In this document: in pieces, positions 1 to 6,551 of the stretch
How the letters are laid out: the number at the start of each line of letters is the position of its first letter
Position numbering within the stretch: position 1 is the stretch's first letter
Assembly (NCBI RefSeq): GCF_003003795.1
Contig: NZ_PVWK01000026.1
Span: 1-64,000 of the forward strand
From: Stenomitos frigidus ULC18
GTDB taxonomy: Bacteria > Cyanobacteriota > Cyanobacteriia > Leptolyngbyales > Leptolyngbyaceae
Length of the DNA stretch: 64,000 nt
Direction: 5' to 3'
The notes under the pieces: generated by a model
The model's input: only the letters and a program-made list of their open reading frames with translations
Database searches by the model: none
Told to the model about the DNA's origin: nothing
Translations under genes and position numbers: made by a program

Positions 1-292
1 AACGATTTCGGTTTCCCTCGAAATTGGCTCATTCATGAACCGTTACATACCTGAGCTTTGTAACCCTCAGCTACTTAAAAGAGTTTAAGGAATGTAAACA
101 CTTTTCTGAAATGCAACTACGCTAGCAGTCTGTCACACTAGCTGGATGCCCAATTTTCATACTGGCTTATGGTGTGAGTCGAAGCCTTTTCAATTACTCC
201 AAGCTATTTAGCGCTGGAGCGAGCAGGCGCAATCATCTGCTAGCATTGAGGGGGCTCAATAGTCGTCAATTGTTCACGGAGAGGATAGAGAA
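1..292. other. Leader region before clpS, no gene seen
   Basis: I see no convincing gene here. The only notable element is a purine-rich Shine-Dalgarno-like run (ggagagg, about 278-284) that sits some six bases before the GTG used for clpS. An overlapping frame beginning at 174 runs through the clpS start in another phase and has no recognisable content. Confidence 0.5.
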
Positions 293-574
293 GTGTCTGT
301 CGAAACCATTGAACAGCGTTCAACGGTTCGCAAGCTCGCGCCCCGTTATCGCGTACTACTTCATAACGATGACTACAACTCGATGGAGTATGTGGTTCAA
401 ACATTAATTACAACCGTGCCCAGCTTGACTCAGCCTCAAGCGGTTGACATCATGATGGAAGCGCATACCAATGGGCTGGCTTTGGTGATTACATGTGCTC
501 AAGAGCATGCAGAGTTTTACAGCGAGACGCTCAACGGTCACGGTTTGAGCAGCACGATCGAGCCAGATGAGTAG
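293..574 (+). CDS. clpS: ATP-dependent Clp protease adaptor ClpS
   Basis: ClpS binds N-degron substrates and hands them to the N-domain of ClpC/ClpA for degradation. The 93-residue product has the family size and the substrate-pocket signature N26-D27-D28-Y with Met31, and the pocket histidine as H58 in MMEAH. The start is GTG at 293, supported by the ggagagg ribosome-binding sequence upstream; the first ~16 residues form the usual flexible N-terminal tail. A CPBP-type membrane protease follows after 15 bp and is probably co-transcribed. The likely partner, clpC, is in the same window at 9502-11976. Cyanobacteria often have two ClpS paralogues and I cannot tell which one this is. Confidence 0.93.
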   Translation: MSVETIEQRSTVRKLAPRYRVLLHNDDYNSMEYVVQTLITTVPSLTQPQAVDIMMEAHTNGLALVITCAQEHAEFYSETLNGHGLSSTIEPDE

Positions 575-589
575 AGTCTGCAAGCCATT

Positions 590-1459
590 TTGAAGCGGGT
601 GCTCTCTAAGCTGATCAATTATCCGGCTCCAGTCAGAATAGCAGCCTTTCTGTCTGTCTTGGTGCTGGTCTGGATGCCGCTCGCGCTGCCCATTTACTGG
701 CTAATTAGCGATAGCAATTTAGTTGGCATTCTGACACTGGTCGCACTTTACTCGGAGTTTATTCTTCTGGTGGGCTTGTGGGGGCGATGGGTGTACCGTC
801 AGCCCAACTTACTCTGGCGTTATGGGCTAGAGTTTTCTCGTCGTATGGGCTTAGAACTGCTGGCTGGTTTGCTTCTTGGCAGCTTCAGCGTGGCAGCACT
901 GTTTATCACCCAGAGCCTCTTCGGTTGGGTCGTTTGGCAATCGCCGTCGATCGCGATACTGCAAGTTGCCTTAGAAGGACTACTGGTCGCTCTAGGCATT
1001 GGTTTTGTGGAAGAACTCTTCTTTCGGGGGTGGTTACTAGACGAACTTCAACGCGACTATCGTCTACCAGTTGTGTTTGTGGTTGATGCCGCCATCTTTG
1101 CTTTGGTGCATGGGCTTAAACCACAGTTTCCAGCGCTGTTTCTCCTGGCCGTTACGCTGATTTTGGCAAAGCAAGCATGTACTGATTTGGACGATGTACT
1201 GTCCTCTGATAGGAATAATCTGCGCTCTCAAACTCTGAACAGACCCCGTGGACGCTTAGGGGTACCAATGGGGCTCCATGCGGGCTTGGTCTGGGGCTAC
1301 TACATTGTCAACGTTGGGAAACTGATTCAGTACGCACCTCAAGTGCCTGAGTGGCTCACAGGGTTTGATCATAACCCGCTAGCAGGCGTGATTGGCATCC
1401 TCTTTCTTAGTGCTCTAGCTGTGGGACTGTGGGGCTATGCCAACAGGCCACCAATCTAG
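590..1459 (+). CDS. CPBP family intramembrane metalloprotease
   Basis: This is a multi-pass membrane protein of 289 residues with the Abi/CPBP (CAAX protease and bacteriocin-processing) signature. The motifs are E141-E142-x3-R146 (EELFFRG), a second conserved His in ALVHG (H174) and a third in GLHAG (H230), matching the glutamate and histidine ligands expected for the metal site. Hydrophobic spans lie near residues 15-40, 45-68, 88-112, 122-140, 158-175, 180-195, 228-243 and 262-283. The predicted start is TTG at 590, only 15 bp after clpS; a later start would cut the first span. The segment at about 198-222 is charged and unusually long between motifs 2 and 3. Substrate unknown; location next to clpS suggests a proteolysis link, which is inference. 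Confidence 0.85.
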   Translation: MKRVLSKLINYPAPVRIAAFLSVLVLVWMPLALPIYWLISDSNLVGILTLVALYSEFILLVGLWGRWVYRQPNLLWRYGLEFSRRMGLELLAGLLLGSFSVAALFITQSLFGWVVWQSPSIAILQVALEGLLVALGIGFVEELFFRGWLLDELQRDYRLPVVFVVDAAIFALVHGLKPQFPALFLLAVTLILAKQACTDLDDVLSSDRNNLRSQTLNRPRGRLGVPMGLHAGLVWGYYIVNVGKLIQYAPQVPEWLTGFDHNPLAGVIGILFLSALAVGLWGYANRPPI

Positions 1460-1537
1460 AAGTCCTTTGTGAGTGGCGTGATGCCTCTTGGTGATGCGCT
1501 ATTGTGCAATTGCTAATGGTTCTGCAAGCAGCGAGCG

Positions 1538-2476
1538 TTATTTTTTCGATCGAAATAAGCCAAACAGACCGCCATGATGTTTAGCTGCTTTATTGTCTGG
1601 CTGAACTTTTTGAGCTTTCCCGTTTTGTGCTCCATTGGCTGGGGGTGCAACCTCAAGCCCAAGCTTGGGCGCAAATCTACAGGCTAGTGGATCCTTAGGA
1701 TTCAGCTTGAGCGCTTGACGGAGATAGACCTTTGCCATGCTTTGAAGATTTTGCTGTAGGTATGCAACGCCTAAGAGCGCGTGATATTCACTTTTGTTTG
1801 CTTCAATTTTGATTGCATCCCGCAGTTCTTGCTCTGCTTCTTTCCAATTGCCTTTCTTCATATATTCTTGCGCTCGTCGATAATGACGTTGCGCATAGCT
1901 TTCAGAAATCGTTTCAGTATCAGCAGGGGCAAACTGAATGGGCCTAGCCTCGGCTGCGGACACTATTCCTGTAGGCTTTTCGCGCATAAGCACGTCGCCC
2001 ATTTTGAGCTGCAAGTAAACCAGGTTTAATTCACCCAGTTGTTGCGTAAGTGGTTCAAACTGATCTAGCGGTTGATATTGTGTGTCAGACAGTTGAGCGA
2101 TCGCCTGTTCGTAAAAGACATCAACACCGTTAATCGGCTGCTGTGCAAGTTGGCAGGCTAAATCACTTTTAGGGGCAAGGGGTGTGGCGCGATACAGTCG
2201 TCTAACCTGAAGCCGCAGTAAGGAGACATTCTCTTTACGGCCCTTCTCTTGCTTCAGTTTCTGGTAAGCAGGATTAACCAGCCGCGCAAAAAGCTGACTT
2301 GCCAGATCTTTAGTTGTGTCGTCTTCAGGGGTGTAATGATCAGGGTGTAGTAGCTTTGCAACGGTTCGATAGCGTTTAAGCACACGGCGATCATCGGCAG
2401 CAAGAGAAATCCCTAAAACTGCGTAGGGATCAGAAAAGTTCGTTAGCCATTCTGAAGTGAGCGTGCTCTGTGACAT
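1538..2476 (-). CDS. J-domain protein with C-terminal TPRs
   Basis: This is a 312-residue DnaJ-type co-chaperone-like protein. A J domain occupies roughly residues 15-75 with the diagnostic HPD tripeptide (H44-P-D46) that stimulates DnaK ATPase. There is no Gly/Phe or zinc-finger region, so it is a class C J-protein. The middle (75-190) is not recognisable; residues ~198-262 carry two TPR units, and the tail is Lys/Gln-rich and low in complexity. The ATG at 2476 was preferred to the TTG one codon earlier. The gene stands alone, convergent with the CPBP protease gene. It probably recruits DnaK to a TPR-bound client; the client is unknown. Confidence 0.85.
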   Translation of the reverse strand: MSQSTLTSEWLTNFSDPYAVLGISLAADDRRVLKRYRTVAKLLHPDHYTPEDDTTKDLASQLFARLVNPAYQKLKQEKGRKENVSLLRLQVRRLYRATPLAPKSDLACQLAQQPINGVDVFYEQAIAQLSDTQYQPLDQFEPLTQQLGELNLVYLQLKMGDVLMREKPTGIVSAAEARPIQFAPADTETISESYAQRHYRRAQEYMKKGNWKEAEQELRDAIKIEANKSEYHALLGVAYLQQNLQSMAKVYLRQALKLNPKDPLACRFAPKLGLEVAPPANGAQNGKAQKVQPDNKAAKHHGGLFGLFRSKK

Positions 2477-3129
2477 CAACCAAGTAACCTTAGAAGACTC
2501 AATAAATTTTTACAGTCATAGATTAACTGCACCTATTCAATAACTGATTTCAGTTGCTGCTTGACGCACTTGTGACGAACAGCCTGCTTCCAAAACGAGC
2601 TTTTGCACAAAAGTGCACTAGCTAATAGCGCTCTTAAAACCAACAGCGTTCTCAAAACAATCATTAACCACGAACCTAAACCTGAGAGCCTTTACAGCCA
2701 AACTCTCAGTCGCATTAGGCTTTGCTTTTGATGAGACTCTAGCTTTATTGGAGCGGTCAATCAGTAGTGCAGGTGCGGCTTGAGCTCACCAATTCAGTAA
2801 ATATTCGATTGTGATGATCATTAGTCTACTGTACTGTGCACCAACGGTTTGAACCGGACATATCTCAAAACGTTAGCGCTTATTTACGGATTAAATTGCT
2901 TCAATTGAGACATTATGACTCTTGAGCAGACTGGAGCCCCAGTTGAACGATGGCAGAATGACGTAATACGTGAGATTGTGCCATCACTGCTTGAGAGTCA
3001 ATATGATAGAAGTAATTGTGACTGGAATGGGCACCCTTGCCCATCTATGGGTAGATGCATGGCTGCAATCGTCACGATTGCTTCCAACATTATAAAGTCT
3101 GAGTGCGGCGATCGTGGGGTGATATTGAC
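2477..3129. other. 650-bp spacer without a recognised gene
   Basis: This is divergent spacing between the J-domain gene and the TM2-SHOCT gene, so it should hold both promoters. It is AT-rich compared with the flanks. A 73-codon open frame at 2915-3136 overlaps the next gene out of phase and shows no domain or ribosome-binding site, so I do not call it. No strong hairpin or repeat was noticed. Confidence 0.4.
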
Positions 3130-3537
3130 ATGCTAGATAAGCCAAGAAATCGGAAGGTTGCTGCCGCTTTGGCGTTTGCTGGAGCAGCGGCACCGATCGG
3201 CGCCGGTCTGCACAAGTTTTATGTGGGTCAGCCCCTATGGGGAATTTTATACTTACTGCTGTCGATGACACCGATTCCTCGTGTTGCCAGCGCGATCGAA
3301 GGCATCTGGTATTTAACTCAAGACGCCGATGAGTTTGATCTAAAATTCAACGATGGCATCACGTCTACGGTCAAACCTACTGTCAGAGTTGTGTCAAAGG
3401 CAGATGCGGTTGACCCGGGACAAATCAGTGCGGTTGCGGATGCTGTCCGTCAACTTGATCAACTCCGTGCTGATGGGTTGCTTTCGGAATACGAGTTTGA
3501 GCAGAAGCGCCGACAGTTGCTCGATCGTATTGCGTGA
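3130..3537 (+). CDS. TM2 domain protein with C-terminal SHOCT motif
   Basis: This is a small membrane protein of 135 residues. Residues ~8-65 form a TM2-like domain: two hydrophobic spans around a conserved G-HKFYVGQ-WG core (GLHKFYVGQPLWG) and the IPR-x4-IEGIWYL ending typical of the family. After a linker of about 35 residues, the last 30 form a SHOCT motif (LDQLRADGLLSEYEFEQKR), a short helical hairpin thought to mediate oligomerisation or membrane targeting. The start is ATG 3130; an in-frame upstream start at 3103 would add nine residues unlike the family. No function is established for this architecture. A standalone gene with a repeat-rich spacer downstream. Confidence 0.8.
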   Translation: MLDKPRNRKVAAALAFAGAAAPIGAGLHKFYVGQPLWGILYLLLSMTPIPRVASAIEGIWYLTQDADEFDLKFNDGITSTVKPTVRVVSKADAVDPGQISAVADAVRQLDQLRADGLLSEYEFEQKRRQLLDRIA

Positions 3538-3638
3538 AGCAGGAGTTATCAGTCAGGAGCCAGAAGTTAGAAGCAAAAGCGAAATCCTCACTGAACTCAA
3601 AATTCCAACTTTCATCCCCCATCCTTTATCCTTTCCCA

Positions 3639-4175
3639 ATGCCCCTTCCTCACTGGCTTTCAAGTGTTACTCAAGCGCGCCAACCCCTGCAAACAAGGAT
3701 ACTCAGCGATCCGTACTATCGCTTTCAATCAGTGGCAGAACTTGAGCTTGCGGCTAAATTAGGAGTCAAGATTGACGTGAATCAGGCAGGCGTAGACGAT
3801 TGGCTGCGACTGCCTGGTCTATCGATTCATCAAGCGCGATCGCTCGTCGAATTGACTCAAGCTGGAGTTCAGTTGCACTGCCTGGAGGATATCGCTGCAG
3901 CGTTGAGCCTGCCTGTTATGCGTTTAAAGCCCCTGGAGCCAGTCCTGGTTTTTTGCTTTTACGACGATGAGAGCGTTTGTACGATCAAGCCAGTGAACCC
4001 CAACACGGCGACGCTTGAGTTGTTGATCAGAATTCCTGCTGTCGATACCTATCTGGCACGGGCGATCGTGGCAAACCGTTCAATGGGCCCTTACCGTAAT
4101 CTGATCCACCTTCAACGGCGCTTGTCGCTGCCCAGTCAGCTAGTCGAAGAATTGATGCATTATCTTAAGTTTTAA
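3639..4175 (+). CDS. ComEA-like helix-hairpin-helix protein
   Basis: The 178-residue protein contains two helix-hairpin-helix-like units. The first, about residues 42-75, has the IDVNQAGVDDWLRLPGLS pattern; the second, about 120-175, has PVNPNTATLELLIRIPAVD followed by a YRNLIHLQRR hairpin. ComEA-type HhH domains bind double-stranded DNA without sequence specificity. No signal peptide or lipobox is seen, so it may be cytoplasmic, unlike classic ComEA. The start at ATG 3639 was chosen because the 35 codons before it are repeat-like spacer sequence that happens to stay open. Its last 36 bp overlap the 3' end of lepB on the other strand. Role in DNA uptake or repair is inference. Confidence 0.75.
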   Translation: MPLPHWLSSVTQARQPLQTRILSDPYYRFQSVAELELAAKLGVKIDVNQAGVDDWLRLPGLSIHQARSLVELTQAGVQLHCLEDIAAALSLPVMRLKPLEPVLVFCFYDDESVCTIKPVNPNTATLELLIRIPAVDTYLARAIVANRSMGPYRNLIHLQRRLSLPSQLVEELMHYLKF

Positions 4176-4787
4176 GCTGGTCATCGCTACAACCCCTGGT
4201 CGCAGCTTTACAAAGCCTAACCGTTTAAACGGATAGAAGCGGAGCCAGGCACGACCGATGATGTTTTGCTGCGGCAGAAAGCCCCAAACATGAGAGTCAT
4301 TGCTGTTGTTACGGTTGTCTCCCATCACAAAAAACTCGCCCTCCGGTACGGTGACGGATGGCATTGTGTAATTAGGAGGAGCGGCAATATACGGTTCCTG
4401 GAGCGGTTGCCCATTGACATAGACAGTGCCGTGATTGATTTGAATCGTTTGTCCAGACGTACCAATAATGCGCTTAATAAATGCCTGATCTTTGGTATAT
4501 CCCTGAATTTGGAGTTGTCGCGGGGGGTCGAAAACAACGATTTCGCCAAACTCAGGGGAACGAAGGCGATATGAGAGTTTTTCAACGACGAGGCGATCGC
4601 CCACTTCTAGCGTCGGCAGCATCGAATCAGAGGGAATATAGCGAGGTTCTGCCACAAAGACCCGGATCAACAACGCTAGAATCAGCGCGATGATGAGGAT
4701 CTGGAGGTTTTCCCACCAGGCTCGCCAGGGTGGTGGAGCAGCAGAAACGGCTGATGACTGTAATTCAGAGGGTTTTTCGGAAGTCAT
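4140..4787 (-). CDS. lepB: Signal peptidase I
   Basis: Type I signal peptidase cleaves signal peptides from exported preproteins at the outer face of the cytoplasmic or thylakoid membrane. The 215-residue form starts at ATG 4787; an upstream ATG at 4835 would add 16 residues with no family match. One membrane span lies at about residues 29-46. The catalytic pair is visible: Ser55 in IPSDSMLPTL and the general base Lys105 in FIKRIIG. The later GDNRNNSNDSHVWG box is also intact. The gene is monocistronic; its C-terminus overlaps the HhH gene convergently. Cyanobacteria usually carry two LepB paralogues; I cannot assign LepB1 or LepB2. Confidence 0.93.
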   Translation of the reverse strand: MTSEKPSELQSSAVSAAPPPWRAWWENLQILIIALILALLIRVFVAEPRYIPSDSMLPTLEVGDRLVVEKLSYRLRSPEFGEIVVFDPPRQLQIQGYTKDQAFIKRIIGTSGQTIQINHGTVYVNGQPLQEPYIAAPPNYTMPSVTVPEGEFFVMGDNRNNSNDSHVWGFLPQQNIIGRAWLRFYPFKRLGFVKLRPGVVAMTSLKLKIMHQFFD

Positions 4788-4922
4788 AGAGAGGCGGCTC
4801 AGACAACAGGCACTAGACATTGAACCTTTGACCACAAACTGCTGCTCCTGAAACAGGAAGAATCTGTAGTCTAGAGTCCTCAGTCTAAGGCTCAGACACC
4901 CTCATTCTTGCAAGGGCTACCC

Positions 4923-5630
4923 CTAGAACGCAATAAACTTTTCCGATCGCAACTGGTCAAGCTTTGCGCCTAGCGACAAAATGGTTTCCTGAAGCTGATC
5001 TGATCGCTCACCTACCGCACAGATCACGATATCGAATGTGGCTAAATCAAGCCGCAGTCGTGCCAAAACGGTTTCAGGGCATTGAGCGATCGCCTCTCGA
5101 TAATGGAAGTTTCCCCAAGTTTGTTGCAACCGTTGCCAATGCTGCTGGTAGGGCAAGTGCACAGGCGTTTCTGGGTTCGCTTGCACCAACCAGATGGGGT
5201 ATTGATAGCCACACTCGTATAACCAGTCAATTTGGCTTTTTAATGGCGCAATGCCTGATCCTTCAGCAATATACAGGCGGGGGCGCTGTGGCAGTTCACT
5301 GAGAGTCATGAGTCCATAGGGACCGCGTAACGGCAGGGATTGCCCGATCGCTAAATCCTGTAACGTGGCTGAACTCCAGCCAACGCGTGAGACGCAAAGT
5401 TCGATCTCTGGGCACGAAGAGGGGGAAGACGCGATCGAATAAATTTTGCTGAACTTGCGCCCATCCTGTTCAAACTTAGGCCACACCGACTGACCGGGCA
5501 AAAAACGAAAGTCATCTCGATCCAATCGCAGCCGAATCGCTTTGATGGTTGGTGTAAGGGAGACAGAATGAAGTACCGTCGCCACATAATCTGCCGTAGG
5601 CGATCGGCGTAAAACGTCTAAACTTTGCAT
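4923..5630 (-). CDS. FNR-family flavin/NAD(P)H oxidoreductase under cobalamin riboswitch
   Basis: The protein has 235 residues and the two-domain ferredoxin-NADP reductase fold. An FAD/FMN-binding barrel comes first, with LPGQSVWP and KIYSIASSP as the flavin-binding segment, then a pyridine-nucleotide domain beginning at IAEGSGIAPLKS. It has no iron-sulfur cysteine cluster, so it resembles flavin reductase Fre or the reductase module of oxygenases rather than a full electron-transfer chain. A class-I cobalamin riboswitch lies directly upstream on the same strand (5672-5885), which links expression to vitamin B12 level. From that I infer a role in corrinoid or cobalt metabolism, for instance reduction of cob(III)/cob(II)alamin before adenosylation. 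The sequence alone cannot prove the substrate. Confidence 0.8.
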   Translation of the reverse strand: MQSLDVLRRSPTADYVATVLHSVSLTPTIKAIRLRLDRDDFRFLPGQSVWPKFEQDGRKFSKIYSIASSPSSCPEIELCVSRVGWSSATLQDLAIGQSLPLRGPYGLMTLSELPQRPRLYIAEGSGIAPLKSQIDWLYECGYQYPIWLVQANPETPVHLPYQQHWQRLQQTWGNFHYREAIAQCPETVLARLRLDLATFDIVICAVGERSDQLQETILSLGAKLDQLRSEKFIAF

Positions 5631-5671
5631 GATGAATTTTTACCTGTGCATCGCAGGCATGATGATGTACG

Positions 5672-5885
5672 TTACTTCAGGCAGGCATTCTGACTTTAGA
5701 AAGTTTTGAGTTTTGAGTTCTAAGTTTTGAGTTGGATTAGTTAACTCAACACTCAAAATTCATCCTTCCTTTCACAGCTGCGGCACAGTGCCGGATTTCT
5801 TTGCGCTTTAGCAAAATCACCGGGCTTTCCCCAGGTCAAGTTTTTGACCCTATCTGGACTGGTTCCCCAGATAACCTGAACTAGC
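5672..5885 (-). promoter_or_regulatory. Cobalamin (AdoCbl-type) riboswitch
   Basis: Read on the minus strand, the region holds the hallmark elements in order: a P1 arm ttcagg (5880-5875), the ggggaaagcccggtga block (5832-5817), aaatccggcac leading into the B12 box gccgcagctgtga (5784-5772), and the 3' core gtcagaatgcctgcc (5694-5680) that ends in cctgaa (5681-5676), which pairs perfectly with the P1 5' arm. Such elements normally switch expression off when adenosylcobalamin is bound. It ends about 40 nt before the start codon of the FNR-like gene at 5630, so it may act on translation initiation. The arm between the B12 box and the 3' core is filled with heptamer repeats. Confidence 0.9.
5700..5765. 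repeat. Heptamer repeats inside the riboswitch variable arm
   Basis: This stretch contains several copies of the heptamer GAGTTTT, partly degenerate, followed by an inverted copy (aactcaacactcaaaatt), so that the RNA folds into a long A/U-rich hairpin. The same heptamer family occurs at 12610-12630 and 54223-54297. In the riboswitch it occupies the peripheral stem-loop that varies in length among family members, so the ligand core is untouched. Confidence 0.75.
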
Positions 5886-5967
5886 TTAGGCATTGTAGCT
5901 TATGGTGGTCTAAACTTCGTCAAGCAGTTTATTGTTTGATCACGAACGTCATAGTCCACTGAAGGTT

Positions 5968-6483
5968 ATGCCCAAACCAACCAAGTCAGAAAATGTGCCT
6001 GAACCCATGCGGGCAAAATTTGAGGAGTTGATCCACCTCACAGACAACTTCTGCAAAGAGCATTTGGATGATGAATATGCTCAACTTTGCCGCTATCTGA
6101 CGGCTGCCCTTTGTCGCAAACGCCCTTCACCCTTGGCAAGTGGAAAAGCAAATACCTGGGCTTGCGGCATTATTCACGCGATCGGCACCGTCAATTTCTT
6201 GTTTGACTCGTCCCAAACGCCTCACATGAAGGCGACAGACATTTACGAACTGTTTGGCGTGGGTCAGAGCACGGGGCAGGGAAAATCGAAGCAGATTCGC
6301 GATGTGATGAAAATGCATCAGATGGATCCAAACTGGTCGCTGCCTAGCATGATCGATCGCAATCCAATGGCTTGGATGATTTCTGTTAACGGTTTCATCA
6401 TCGATGCGCGGCAGGCACCACGCGCGATTCAGGAAGAAGCTTTCCAAAAAGGGTTCATTCCTTACTTGCCGGAAGAGAGCTAG
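5968..6483 (+). CDS. DUF6398-like protein
   Basis: This is a soluble protein of 171 residues of unknown function. It is helical, with a conserved core around CRYLTAALCRKRPSPL, a WACGIIHAIGTVNFLFD segment and a helix-turn-helix-like ELFGVGQSTGQGKSKQIRD stretch. This pattern agrees with my recollection of the DUF6398 family, in which the last segment looks like a winged or HTH DNA-binding element; the family name is from memory. The start is ATG 5968 after a gaagg ribosome-binding sequence; a TTG 36 bp upstream is possible but weaker. The NTPase-TPR gene starts 68 bp downstream on the same strand, suggesting a two-gene unit. Confidence 0.65.
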   Translation: MPKPTKSENVPEPMRAKFEELIHLTDNFCKEHLDDEYAQLCRYLTAALCRKRPSPLASGKANTWACGIIHAIGTVNFLFDSSQTPHMKATDIYELFGVGQSTGQGKSKQIRDVMKMHQMDPNWSLPSMIDRNPMAWMISVNGFIIDARQAPRAIQEEAFQKGFIPYLPEES

Positions 6484-6551
6484 ATCTGCGGGAGTTGGAA
6501 ACGTGCAGTGTTGAAGCGATCGTCCCCCGATACCTTCAGGAGAAAGACTGA

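Noticed and set aside
174-407. 77-codon frame overlapping the clpS start
   Set aside because: It is in another phase of clpS and its upstream region; composition is not protein-like and no ribosome-binding site is seen.
2915-3136. 73-codon frame upstream of the TM2-SHOCT gene
   Set aside because: Overlaps the true gene out of phase, no family resemblance, AT-rich spacer composition.
5932-5967. Upstream TTG start of the DUF6398-like gene
   Set aside because: The ATG at 5968 has a gaagg sequence and a better family match; the TTG adds only 12 unrelated residues.
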